Positions 12,139 through 23,538 of a stretch of 28,464 nucleotides of DNA are shown piece after piece (positions within the stretch are counted from its first letter, which is position 1; each line of letters starts with the position of its first letter). The notes under the pieces are model-generated. The model did not search any database. It saw only the letters and a program-made list of their open reading frames with translations, and was not told the DNA's origin. Position numbers and translations under genes: made by a program. The stretch is from Conidiobolus incongruus B7586 (taxonomy: Eukaryota > Entomophthoromycota > Entomophthoromycetes > Entomophthorales > Conidiobolaceae), in NCBI GenBank assembly GCA_000697335.1, contig JNEM01010555.1:1-28464 (forward strand), in the 5' to 3' direction.

Positions 12139-15100
12139 AATTTATGTACCTAATTGTAAAATTGATAGAAAATGTTTTCATAATAATTTCTTAAAACAGG
12201 TTCATATTTTTATTTATTAAAAATAACTAGAATATTATTAAAATAATTTTCAACTAATTAAATTTTCATTTATATAATATAATTATTTATGCAATATCTT
12301 TAATCCCATATAGTGTATTTCTGATATTTTTATTAATAATTATTTTTATAATGAATATGGATTTAATATTTTATATATAATTCAAAATAATATATAGTTT
12401 ATTATATTCAATTAGAATTTATGGGGTTTTATAAAATATTATCTATTAATTAAAAAAATATTAAGACTGTTGTATAATAAATTTGTGATACTATTCTATT
12501 AAAATTTAATATACCTAAATATTTATATATATTTTGTAAAGACTATATATATTAAATCAATAATAATAATTTTAAATGGAGTTTAGAATTATAATATGTT
12601 TTATCAATAAAGGTGGTTGATAATACATTATTTAAATAATTGATTTGGTGAATGTTATGATCTATCAGATGATATTCCCTAAGCTATCCGATCGAGATGT
12701 ATGGGTAAATTTGAAGTGCAACAATTAATTTTATAAAATAGTTTGATGTTTTGAATAATATAGAATAGTTTTTCTACACCTATTCATTTATTGTCATAAA
12801 TATCAAATTCAAAAAATCTATTTATATTAACCTTAAGAGTATAAAATAATAAACCTGAGATCTATAAATATAATTATATCAAATAATGATAAAAGTAAAT
12901 ATATTTATGCAAAGTAATATTATCAAATATATTTACATTATTAGATCTACTTATATGAAAAATTATATTTATGTGAGTTTGATTAGATTTCAATTATATC
13001 AAAGGTGATTATTAATATAGAGGTAATAAATTTATTATTTTTTATAATTTCAAAGTCCTTATAGAATTTATTAAAATTCATAACTATTCATTGATAAACT
13101 CTTAATAATAATATTTATATATCTTTTAATTCAATTCTAATATAGAGAGTAATAAAAACTTTATTATATTCAATTAATTTTATAACCGTAAAATGGGAAT
13201 CAGTTATTTATTAAGTTTCATCATATATTATCTCCTAGGAATTAAAGTTATAGATATTAGATAATATGCGAGTATTATAAGATATATAACTATTTGAAAT
13301 TATTATTTTAAAATAATATTACTTTAACTATTTAATTAAATTGTAAATAATAATTGTTTGTTCTAAAATTCCAAATCAATATTAAAATAATTACGTAAAA
13401 TGTAATTTATTATATTTTACAATGATCTTTGAATCAATATATATATAAATTAAATATCTTCTCTCGTTTATACTTTACCAAGTGTTTGTATTACTTTTAC
13501 ATAACTGTTAACTCTTTATAAAAAAGCTTTTATTGATAAATTTGATATTTTTACAGATATTTAGAATTATTTATATTTTCGGAAATATATATTCTGGTAT
13601 ACTAAAAGAGTGATGATCATAAAGGTTATGAGCTTGTGAGTATATTAATATTATGATTAATTTCAATATATTTATCTGCCAAGTTTTTCAATTGTAGATT
13701 AATATGATATAATATTATTACTTAAATATTTGATATCTAAAATCTGTTTCATAATATTCAAAAAGTGACTGTTTAATAGAAAATGCTAAAAATTTAAAAT
13801 CTTCTATTTAAAATTTACATAAAATAATTATATAATATATTAATATAGCAACATAGTTAATATTGTTAATAATAAACTAATTATAATTCCAAGATTGGAT
13901 TATGTTTAATTTAACGAATATTCAATTTATATAAATAGAGGATTATATTAGTCAAACTATGGTTCCTGAATTATAAGCGAGTATAATGGCCTTGATTCTA
14001 GGTTATACTATTTTTATAAGTTTTATTTAATAGTGCCTTCTTTAATTTTTCTGAGTATCTTTTTAATTAACAAGCATTCATTTTGTATTTTAATTAAGCT
14101 AGGTTAGAAATATTATAAAAATAATATATTTCAATAATTTGTAGCAAGAGTGCTGATATCTAATAATTAAAATACAAACGTGTCTTGTGATGATTTTATA
14201 TATTTGTTAATTGATATTAAAAACGGAATTTAACCTAATAAACTTTGATAAATTTTCAATAATTTGCTTTCAGTTTTAAAATCACAGAGAGAGAAAAAAA
14301 TGTTGATTTTATTTAGGTTACTATTTATATAAACTGTGTGTGAATTATAGTTGATTTTAAATGGTTTGTATTTCAATTTTGAAAATACTAAAATAAAAGG
14401 CACTTGATGCTCCTTGTCTAGTTTAGAATTAATTAAACAAGAATTTAATTTATATTTCATATATTTTTTGAAATATAAAAAATAGAAGGCGAATTATTAT
14501 TGTATATCTGGAAAAGTATTGTTACTTGAAAATTCTTATTAATGAATATTTGATAAACTAATTGAATGTATAAATAAGAAAATCATAATAAAATCAAAGA
14601 ATTTACTTGATAAAAAATATTTTTATTAGAGTGATCTTAATATTAGTTTTAAATACTACTAGTTCCAATAAGTATGATTAATTGATCACTGTATCTTATA
14701 TAGACGTTTCATATTTCTAATCCTTTTTTGTTTTAACTTGCTGTAAAAAGTGTTTTAAAGTTAAATATTAGGCAGTGAATCAGATAATAATATGAATATA
14801 TTTCCTTTGCTTGAATTATTCCAAACTTGGAATATATTTATTAAGTATATTATTGTAATTTATTATGAATTATTCACTAAATCAGAACCGTGAAAAAATA
14901 CTCATAATTTAAGTATGTTAAAAATGATAATAGTTAAACATTGAATATAAAATAATATATTTGTGTTTAAAACTACTTTTGATAACATTATTTAAAATTT
15001 TGAATTAAATGCTTTGATTGTATTCAAAGTGTTGATATAAAGAATAACTCTGGGCTTGTCAATCTATGTTTGAGTTCAAATTGTCAAATAAGTAGTTTTT

Positions 15101-15680
15101 TACTCATAAATCATTTTAACTTAAAATAATGAACCAAATATTCATTTAGTCTATAAATTTAAATTATTAAATATAATATTATTTTATTTTAAAATAATTT
15201 GTTTCAAAATTCGTTGATATAAACTATTTGAATCAATTATTTCCCCCGTTTTCTAAAATTAAAAAATATTTGGCTATTGAATAATATCATAAATATTAAT
15301 ATTTGCAATCTCAGTAACCAAAACAAATTTAACATTTTGATATATTAACATGTTTGATGAATTTAAAATAAAATAACAAGTTCAATTAGTGTATAATAGT
15401 AATAGATTTAAGTATTGATATTAAACTATACTTAGTTAATATTTATTGTATAATCTATTTAATAAAAGCAGCAATGATATACTCGGATATAAAAAATATT
15501 GGATATAGTTGGTTAGGTAAATCAGGTATAATTTAATAGGTACTAAGGTAGAGCACCAATTCAAAATCAATACAACATTAAAAGCGTTCAAAGTTAATTC
15601 ATATAATAAAATACATAATAAAGTCTAACCCCATAATTCAAATTAAATCCAATCGTCAAAATATTTAGCCAAATTCCAAA

Positions 15681-15688
15681 TCGCGTCA
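15681..15688 (+). promoter_or_regulatory. MCB-like box (TCGCGTCA) upstream of the RFC gene
   Basis: TCGCGTCA matches the fungal MluI cell-cycle box (ACGCGTNA) at seven of eight positions and lies 22 bp before the first recognised RFC codon. In yeasts these boxes bind MBF and drive DNA-replication genes at G1/S. CGCG is very rare in this A/T-rich window, which makes the placement notable. If an upstream exon exists, the box could instead lie in a 5' intron or leader. Confidence 0.35.
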
Positions 15689-15709
15689 CAAGATATAATT
15701 CAAAATATA

Positions 15710-17189
15710 GTGCAACTTTGGGTTTACAAGTATAGATCGAAACATCTACGTGAATTAAACTTTCATCTGGGGTTGAATGAACAGTTAAAAAAACTAGTAT
15801 TACTATTAATATTAAAATTGGTTAAAGATTTAATGTTGGAATTTAGGCAAGAAGTAAAGATTTACCTCATTTGATATTCTTCGGACCTAGTGGAGCTGGC
15901 AAGTCGACGAGAGTCTATACGCTATTGAAAAGGTATATTCTTTTAATTGAAATTATTCTTTTCTTTTTTTTGTTGGATAATTAGATAAAAATTGAAGGTC
16001 GTAGTTTCCTCACTTCCAGTAACGGTAATTTAGAAATTGATGTGATTTCGAGTCAGTATCATTTGGAAATAAATCCAGGTTAAATTATATTTTTAATTCT
16101 AATGCTTTATTAATTTTTGCGAGTAGTGATTTGGGTATTCACGATGAATTCGTCATTCAAAGTTTAATCAAAGAAGTTGCTCAATCAACCAATGTGGATA
16201 TTAAGGCACCTACTAAATTCAAAAGTAAACGAATTTAACTTACAGTGTTCATTTCTAAACCTATATAGTTATCGTGATTAACCAAGTTGATCAACTGTCA
16301 AAAGAGGCGCAACAGGCTTTGAGACGTACGATGGAGAAGTATATGGCGAATTTGAGATTGATACTAGTTGAGGATTCAATAAATAATATGATCAGTCCAA
16401 TTAGGTCCAGAAGTTTTATGGTGTGCGTGCCAAGAGCTCAGCCCGAAGAGATTCGTGCGGTCCTGCACGATGTTGCATCCGCGGAAGGGTTTGACTTGCC
16501 TGCGGGATTGAGTGAAAAGATCGTGGGTCAAAGTGATTGTGATTTGAGAAAGGCTTTGTTGGTGTTACAATCTATTGTATCTCAAAAGTAATATTACTAT
16601 ATTGCTATCCATCAATATATACTAATATTATGATAGTCAAAACCTATTACCCACTACGGCAGTACTCGTTCCTGACTGGGAAAAGATGATCTTCCATATA
16701 TGTTCCCAAATCACTAGGGAACAAACTCCCACAAAGTGTGTTAACTCTCATTCTTCCACCTCACTACTAACCTCCAATTAGACTCATTGTAATTCGCAAC
16801 CAACTTTACGAACTCATCTCTAACTGTATTCCACCAAAAACTATTATCAAGGTGATTTTATTTTAATTTAGTATGATAACACATATTAATAACTATTAGA
16901 TGATTACTCTTGATCTAATCAATATGTTAGAATATGGTGTTAAGAATGAAATTGTTAATTTTGCTGCCAAATATGTAACTTATTATTGATACAGAACAAT
17001 TCAGATATTAATTGGTATTCAGGAATATAGGTTGACCATAGGGTTGAAAGCACTCTTCCATTTGGAAGCTTTCACCTCCAAAGTTATGAGTATTTACAAG
17101 AGGTAATAGTTTCATGACTGAATTATATTATTGATATTTATTATCTTGTTAGATATTTGAATAAAATTCAAGAAGAATTCAATTATTAA
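15710..17189 (+). CDS. RFC5: Replication factor C small subunit (yeast Rfc5 / human RFC3 type), ten exons, 5' third irregular
   Basis: This AAA+ clamp-loader subunit helps load PCNA during replication and repair. Exons: 15710-15796, 15847-15932, 15985-16078, 16127-16224, 16269-16587, 16637-16735, 16782-16851, 16900-16974, 17023-17102, 17153-17189. Introns are 44-52 bp, all GT-AG. The recognised product is about 348 residues, like the 354-356 of the family. Landmarks in order are LWVYKYRS, the P-loop GPSGAGKST (about residues 42-50), the block SSQYHLEINP, LRRTMEKYM, SPIRSRS, RNQLYELISNCIPP and FHLEAF. Introns 1 and 4-9 join exons in frame. Junctions 2/3 and 3/4 are each one base short. The start falls on GTG, not ATG. 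KYRP reads KYRS, and the usual D before KYR is Y. The SRC box ends in S. The family segment GPGV is missing near junction 2/3. The clean 3' two-thirds argue for a working gene with sequence errors, unusual splicing or recent damage. Confidence 0.88.
15797..15846 (+). other. RFC intron 1
   Basis: This 50-bp GTATTA...TTTAG intron has phase 0. It joins NEQLKKL to ARSKDLPHL exactly as in RFC relatives. Confidence 0.9.
15933..15984 (+). other. RFC intron 2, junction one base out of frame
   Basis: A 52-bp GTATAT...ATTAG intron fits the size of its neighbours, and the next exon reads IKIEGRSF, as in relatives (KIEHKTF). Exon 2 ends two bases into a codon, so this acceptor puts exon 3 out of frame by one base. 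The next AG, ending at 16004, restores the frame but drops the KIEGR segment and makes a 72-bp intron, the longest in the gene. Confidence 0.6.
16079..16126 (+). other. RFC intron 3, junction one base out of frame
   Basis: The intron starts GTTAAA after the codons for LEINP and ends GAGTAG (or GCGAG three bases earlier). Exon 4 then continues with the conserved block DLGIHDEFVIQ. Either acceptor leaves the junction one base short of the frame used by exon 4. Confidence 0.6.
16736..16781 (+). other. RFC intron 6 with a perfect TACTAAC branch site
   Basis: This 46-bp intron runs GTGTGTTAAC...CCAATTAG and contains TACTAAC about 10 bp before the acceptor. The join TPTK to LIVIRNQLYEL is in frame. 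The yeast-consensus branch site supports a fungal source. Confidence 0.85.
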
Positions 17190-17350
17190 ATCTACATTCT
17201 ATTATTTTAATCTATGTTACCAGCAAGTATTCTGATAGTCAAGCCACTTCCATGATGTCATTGGATGTTGATATCACTTTTGATTCACTTATATATAGCA
17301 AAGCCTCACTAGTCATCTATAGTTGTTATCTTGATATTGATGAACTTTAA
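17165..17350 (+). other. Unassigned open stretch after the RFC gene
   Basis: One frame stays open from 17165 to a TAA at 17348-17350, overlapping the last RFC exon in another frame. It includes ATG at 17252, which gives 32 residues (starting MMSLDVDITFDS). The composition here is host-like rather than element-like, with mixed C and G, and it breaks off just before the A/T-rich element DNA at about 17400. It could be 3' untranslated RFC sequence, a last exon of some other gene cut off by the insertions, or chance. No similarity is recognised. Confidence 0.3.
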
Positions 17351-18466
17351 CCCCTGAGAAGATAAGTTATAATTTATAAATTACCATGGATATATAATTT
17401 TAGTTATAACTATTATAATAAAGTTATTTTTTTTATTATAAATCTATTAGATTACTTGAATTTTTAAGTTATTACTTAATAACTAATAATTAAGTTAAGA
17501 ACTAAAATAATATTAAATCTTTATAATTCTTAGTTAGAGATATTTTAAATATTTATGATTTATAAGCTATTTATTTTATTAATATTTATCTTTACCTCTT
17601 AATATATCTAATAAGTATAATATTTAACTTTTTTATTTAATCTTTAATACTAAGAAATAACTCATTGTTAACAAAAATAATATTTATAAAATATGGTAAG
17701 ATTACCTTAAAGCTTAAATTTAAATTAACTTACAATAGCTAAATTAGTCTTAGCATCAAATTCCCTATCTTCTTTAATTAGTGAAGAATAAACTAAAGAG
17801 ATTATAATAAATTAATTCTATAAAAATTTTGCTAAACTCTTCTAAGAGTAACTTTTATCCTTTATATTTTTAACTTATAGTTAAAAAATAGTTAAAGCTT
17901 TTATAAAAAATAAAAGTAATAGAATTTTTAATAATCAAAAAAAGTAATTAAACCCTAAAGTAAATATTAATGTTTTTTTTATTCCCTCAAAATTTAACCC
18001 TTATATGAAACTTTCAATAAGTTTAAATAAACCTATAACAATTAATAAATAAAAGTTATTAGGTTGTATATAATATTAACTTTTAAATTATCAAATTAAA
18101 GAAGTTTTTAGCAAATATTAAAAAATAAAAGAACTAATTAGTTAATATTAATTGAGTAATTTATAATATAATAATTTTAATATATAATGTTATATTGGAA
18201 GTTATATTTAAATTTTTAACTTAACAAAATTTAATTAAAAAATAAATTAATTGAAATTTATAAGTAACTTAAGAATAGTTTTCTACTTAGATTATAAACT
18301 AATATTTTAATACTAATTATTAAAAAATATTATTAAAATATTATATTAAAGTAGTTTAACAGAATAATAAAAATGTAGAGGAATTTTATAACCATTTATT
18401 AAAAATAACATAATAAATTCAATACCTATCTTATATCTTTTTAAAAGATAAATTTTTAAATAGGAT

Positions 18467-18471
18467 TAAAT
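18467..18471. repeat. Left target-site duplication of gypsy element 2 (TAAAT)
   Basis: TAAAT directly precedes the left LTR and is repeated at 23938-23942 directly after the right LTR. Confidence 0.85.
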
Positions 18472-18870
18472 TGTTAAAAGACTAGTTCTCTAAATTCTTA
18501 TATACACTTTCATATAATCCAATTAACTATAAATTATATGATTAATTTATACTTATATAGTTAAATTAATTGTATAAATAGTATTAAACTATCTAATAAA
18601 CTAGGTTCCTCTTTTTCCTCTCAATTCTTACTATTTTTTACTTTCACACTATTTCTAAGACTGAGACTATATTCTGTTAATATTGTAGGATATTGGCACT
18701 ACCTAATATAAATCTTAATATATTGGTGACTCATCCTAGTTTGAAGCTTAATTAAACTTTGTTTACATTTGCACACTACAGCCACATTATATTACTACAT
18801 TCTGTACCACACTACTTTTATATTAAGTCTTCCTCTACACTATATTAGTTTAACTACCACTATACTTATA
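18472..18870 (+). repeat. 5' LTR of element 2
   Basis: This 399-bp LTR begins TGTTAAAAG and ends ACTTATA, followed at once by the primer-binding site. It contains an inverted repeat TTAACTATA/TATAGTTAA (18523-18531 and 18556-18564) and a TGACTCA box at 18727-18733. Confidence 0.93.
18727..18733 (+). promoter_or_regulatory. TGACTCA (Gcn4/AP-1 type) box in the 5' LTR
   Basis: A perfect TGACTCA is kept in both LTR copies (here and 23794-23800) although nearby bases have changed. Gcn4-family bZIP factors bind this sequence in fungi. A role in LTR transcription is inferred only from motif and position. Confidence 0.35.
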
Positions 18871-18888
18871 TGGTAGTAATAACAAAAC
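18871..18888 (+). promoter_or_regulatory. tRNA primer-binding site of element 2
   Basis: TGGTAGTAATAACAAAAC starts directly after the LTR. It resembles the site of element 1 (TGGTAGCAACAAGAGATT), which suggests both families used the same or similar primer tRNAs. Confidence 0.75.
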
Positions 18889-21800
18889 TGTTAAAAAAAA
18901 AACCTACTAGAAATTAATAACTACTTGTATCTAACCTATCTATTACTATTTTAAATCTTATTTATAATTTATTTCATTCAAATTTAACACTATACACTAT
19001 AATACCACCAAAAAGGGAGATACCCTTATATTATTTTAATAATGATAGCAGCTTAATTACTGAGTGAATCTAAGACTTTAGTCTTTAAGAGCTTACTACC
19101 CTCTAAAAAGCTTATATTAGACAACTTTTAATTGAAAAAAACATGTCTCAAAGAGCTTAAATCTAACAAACCAGCTACTTCACTATAGTTAATACATCAA
19201 ACCACCTTTTTAATGTCTTTAAAAACAAATTAACTACTTATGATAGCTTAAAAAACCTTTACAAGCTTGAAAACTACCTTAAAAACATGAAGAATTACCT
19301 TGATTTAATTCCTAATGAAGATTTAGAGAATATCCTTAAATTAGCCACTTCTTTTTTGGAAAAATTTACTTATACTTGGTAGTTAACTCATTACAAGCTT
19401 AATCCTAAAGAATCTTTAGGAAGATAACCTACTATAAAGATACAAACTTTTAAACAATTGGAAAAAGCCCTTAAAGAGAGGTATTACCCAAAAGATTAAG
19501 TTTGATTAACAAGAGAAAAGCTTTCCTAGCTTAAATAAAAAACTTCTACAAAATAATTGATTGAGAAATTTAACAAGATATACTTAAACATACCAAATAT
19601 TACTGAAGAAGAACAAATCCACAAACTATTATAATGCTTTAACCCCCAAATAAAGCTTTAATTAGTTAGTAGGGAACACTCTGATAATATGTCTTTTTCT
19701 AACATTTGTGATGTAGCAATTATAATTGATGATATCCTTTACTCTATAACTAAATCTTCCCACCCTAAAAATTAATCTTTTAAACTTTACTCTAACCCAC
19801 CTAAGTTTCAAATGATAAATGTTTCTGCTTTAGGGCTTTATAAGAAAACCTTTAGTGAAGAAGCTAAAGCCTACTTGAAAGCAAACAAAGGTTGTTATTA
19901 CTGCTGAAGGATTTAAGTTAATTATAGAGCTAACAAATACCCTTTAAAGAAGCAACATCTGTTTAATTTTCAATAATCCCAACCTACCAACCATAAATCA
20001 AACTAGAATAATATTAATATAACCCTAGAATCACCCCTTTTACAATTAGTCAGCAGATTCTAATCTAATCCACAAAAGTTCTAATAAACTAATGATTCTA
20101 CAAATTAAACTATGTATACTAGAGAAATCCAACTGATTAAACCACTAGAAACTAGAAATATTCTAGTAACTAATCTACCTTGTGATTCTTTACCTTTAAT
20201 TATCACCCTATTGTTTGTGTTAATTGGTTCTTTTATAGATATACCTGTTAGTGTTCTAATTAACTCTGGTTGTTCTAGTTGTATTATCTTATTTTTTATT
20301 ATTATAAAGCTATCTTTACCTACCTAAAAAAGCAACTTAATAATCAAATATGCTAATAACTCAATGGAACAAGCATTTAACATTATATCTAGATACCTAT
20401 CATTATCCCCTAACTACTCCCAATATATTAAATTCCTAGTTGGCAACATTGGTTACAATTTCATACTAGGTTAAAATTGGTTTGAATATCATAATTTTAT
20501 ATCCATAGATATTACCCTAGAAAGCTACAAATCCATCTCTTTTACATTTTAAAAGAAATTAGTGGAATTAATCTCAAAAAAATCTACATTACCCTATTAT
20601 AAAACCATTAAATACTTTACCTAACACTAACTTTACAATTGTTGCAAATAATTCTATTATTATAAGTAAAAATCAATGTAAAAAGCTAATCAAAAACCCA
20701 AATAATCTATAGGGATATGTATCTGTTTATTATTCATCTATCAACACTTCATCTGTTGATTTTAATGAAGTTATATCTAATGACCACTTCCTATACAATA
20801 CAGTGAGTTAATTTGCTAATGTTTTTGAACTTATAAATAGATTACCACCTAAACATAATATTAAACACAAAATTAAACTAATCCCTAGTACACAATTATA
20901 CTTAAAGCTTACTTACCATTTATCTCCTGAACAATACCAAACTTTGAAAGAAGAAATCCAAAAACTACTTGAAAATAGGCACATTAAACTTTCTTCTTCA
21001 CTATAAAAATCTTTAATCTTCTTTGTACAAAAGGTTGATGGTGGTTAGAGACTATATATTGATAACTGTGTTTTAAACTCTAAAACTATCAAGGATAAAA
21101 CCCTATTACCAAACTTATATGATGTTAGGGATAAACTACTTAGATCAACTATATTTACCAAACTAGATGTTAAGAATAGATATTACAACATTAAAGTTGA
21201 AGAAAACTCTATCCCTTTAACTACTTTCAACACTCTTTTAAGCCACTATAAATTTACTGTTATGAACTTTAGATTGTGTAATGCTCTTGTAACTTTCACT
21301 TAATTTATCAATTCCCTTTTCAACCTTGTCTTTAATAACTTTGTTATCACCTACCTTGATAATATCCTAATTTATTTAAACACTAAAGAAGAACATATTC
21401 AACATTTTAATTAGGTCTTACAAATTATTCAAGAACATAAATTACCTTTGAAACTATTAAAATATATCTTTAGTGCCTCTTCTATCCCTTTCTGTGGTTA
21501 TATTGTTTCCTCTTAAAGAATTAGTATTGATCCAACTAAACTCAATGGTGTTAGAGCCTTTACTATACCTATAAACAAAAATCAACTTATGTTTATACTT
21601 GGATTATTGAATTACTTTAATGATTTCATTGATTCTTTTGCTGAACTTGCTGCTTTTCTTACTAATCTCTTGAAGAAAAACTCTCTTTTTGAATAAACCC
21701 TACTATACACTTTCTGTATAAATGCTTTAATTTTCTATATTACCAATGCTTTTGCTTTATCTATCTTTAATCTAAAACTACCTACTATTATTTTTACTAA

Positions 21801-23527
21801 CTCTAATTCTTTTGTAATTAGTAGATAGTTAGCTTAGTTTAAATTTAATTTATATTTTACCCTATAACTATAAGATAAAATAATAAATAAGGGAGAACAG
21901 GTTGAGTTTAACCCTACAAATATTATCTTAAAACCAATAACATTCTGGTTAAGAAAAATAAAACCAGCTGAATTGAAATACCTAGTCTATAAACAAGAAC
22001 TCTTTGCTTTAGTAGAAATAATCAAAAATCACTTACATTTCTTATCCTGCAACTTTTTCTTAGCACTTACAGATCACAAATCACTTATCTACTTAAATAC
22101 TCAAAAGCATTTATCAAGAAAATAAGTTAGATAGATTAAAACTATCCAAGCTTACCTTTTCCTTATTTAATATCTCCTAGGTTAATAAAACTATGTTGTA
22201 GATACTTTGTTAAGAAATCTTACATACTTACCCTTTTGTTCTAATTGTAAAAATCCAGCAAATATTAACTTAATGATTATTAATGAAGGAAATAAAGAAT
22301 TTATTAAACTACTTCAAGAAACACTACTAAATAATAATTTCTTTATTTCAGTTAAAGAAGAACTCTCTAAACCATTAGAAAACCAACTAAAATATGGTAA
22401 ACTTATTCCCTTACAAGTCCCTAATGAAACTTAGCAACAAATCCAGCTTGATTTCATAGAAATCCCTAAATCAACAAATAGTTATAATAACTTACTGATT
22501 GTAATTGATTCATTTTCCAAATATGTTTATTTTATTCCTTGTTTCAAAACTTCTACAGCTAAAGATGTTGCATAATTGTTATTCTCTAATATCTTTACCC
22601 ACCATAAAATTCCACAAACTATTGTATCTGATAGAGATGCACAATTCAACTCCTGATTCTAGAAGTCACTATCCTCTTCTTTTAAGATTAACCTAGCTAT
22701 GTCTACTACTAATCATCACTAAACCAATAAACTTGTTGAAAGAACTATTAAAACCTTGATGTAAATGATTAGAGCTTATATTAACACTAATCAGTTAAAT
22801 TGGGATGCTTATATCTACCAACTCCAATATTCATTTAACACCTTTATCAATAGATCAACAGGTTTTAGCCTTTATTTTATTAATTATAGTAAACATCCTA
22901 ATTTAATAATTACTCTAAAACTTTAAATCAACTTACCTTTGGACATTGTTGAATTTTAATCCAATATCAAACATATTAATTCCCTTGTTAAATTTAACTT
23001 AGAAGAAAATTAAAGGATCATGGAACAACAATACTTAAAGTTATCTAAAGACCCTCTTAAATATGAAACTAGTATGTTTGTATACTTAGAACAATCTACC
23101 CTTAAACTTACCCTACTTAAATCTAGCTTAAATCCCAAATACTTACTATTATATTATAGTCCCTATAAAATTTAATCTATTGATTCAAATTTTGAAAATA
23201 TTACCTTGGAATTACCTCTAACTTTGAGGATCAACCCTACCTTTCACATATCTAAAATTAAACCATATTTTGAAGATTTTAACACTTTTCCTAATTGATT
23301 AAAAACCCTAAAACTAGATCCAATTATTAATTAAGATGGAGAAGAAGAATACTATGTTGATTACATAATTAAGTCTAAATCTGTTAGGAATAAACTTTAT
23401 TTTTATGTAAAATGGATAGGTTATTCTATTAAAGAAGCTATATAGGAACCTCTAGAAAATATTAAGAATACCTCAGCTTATTATACCTATATGCAAAAAT
23501 TAAAGAGTGTGTCTCTTTTAAGAAACC
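18889..23527 (+). pseudogene. gag-pol-chromodomain remains of gypsy element 2
   Basis: Approximate positions on the plus strand follow. gag covers 19285-19990, with a capsid-like region (EDLENILKLATSFLEKFTY) and a cysteine-bearing knuckle trace near 19890-19950. An aspartic protease trace lies near 20190-20300. Reverse transcriptase is 20900-21500, with FTKLDVKNRYYNIKV and the following catalytic-loop region evident. RNase H is 21780-22180 (LALTDHKSL). Integrase is 22200-22930, with its core from about 22440 (LLIVIDSFSKYVYFIP). The chromodomain is 23335-23500 (NKLYFYVKWIGYS). The set is diagnostic of a chromovirus, whose chromodomain is known to guide integration to particular chromatin. It is broken throughout. 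Short open pieces within it are not separate genes. Confidence 0.92.
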
Positions 23528-23538
23528 TACTAGGGGAG
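23528..23538 (+). promoter_or_regulatory. Polypurine tract of element 2
   Basis: The purine-rich bases ending AGGGGAG lie immediately before the TG of the 3' LTR, where plus-strand priming occurs in LTR elements. Confidence 0.75.

Larger units (their letters stand above)
8764..15646. other. About 7 kb without a recognisable gene
   Basis: I found no coding region with domain similarity, no tRNA-like fold with A and B boxes, and no terminal repeats pairing across the stretch. The part at about 9500-12500 is the most extreme in A+T and may be a decayed repeat. The part at about 12600-15640 has more C and G, and short islands such as 12640-12720 carry only brief open frames. The visible structure is limited to a paired motif at 10988-11058, a hairpin at 11618-11669 and a hexamer repeat at 12119-12138. 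Confidence 0.5.

Noticed and set aside
12640-12720. A G/C-richer island read as a gene remnant
   Set aside because: The open frame is under 35 codons, has no recognised similarity, and shows no splice sites that extend it convincingly.
14230-14460. A 76-codon minus-strand open frame
   Set aside because: The composition is the same as the surrounding noncoding DNA and no motif is recognisable. A real small gene cannot be excluded, but nothing supports it.
15500-15600. A tRNA-like stretch (GGTAGAGCACC then TTCAAAATC)
   Set aside because: The acceptor stem and arm pairings do not close and the B box is poor. No tRNA can be supported.
20112-20327. A 71-codon open frame in gypsy element 2
   Set aside because: It is part of the protease region of that broken element, not a separate gene.
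22207-22434. A 75-codon open frame in gypsy element 2
   Set aside because: It is a fragment of the integrase region of the broken element, not a separate gene.
22505-22696. A 63-codon open frame in gypsy element 2
   Set aside because: It overlaps the integrase core in a different frame and is a shadow.
18889-23527. Stop-codon reassignment as an explanation for long frames interrupted by stops
   Set aside because: The protease and RFC genes both end in TAA and have no internal stops within their recognised exons. The interruptions belong to decayed elements with transition-biased change.
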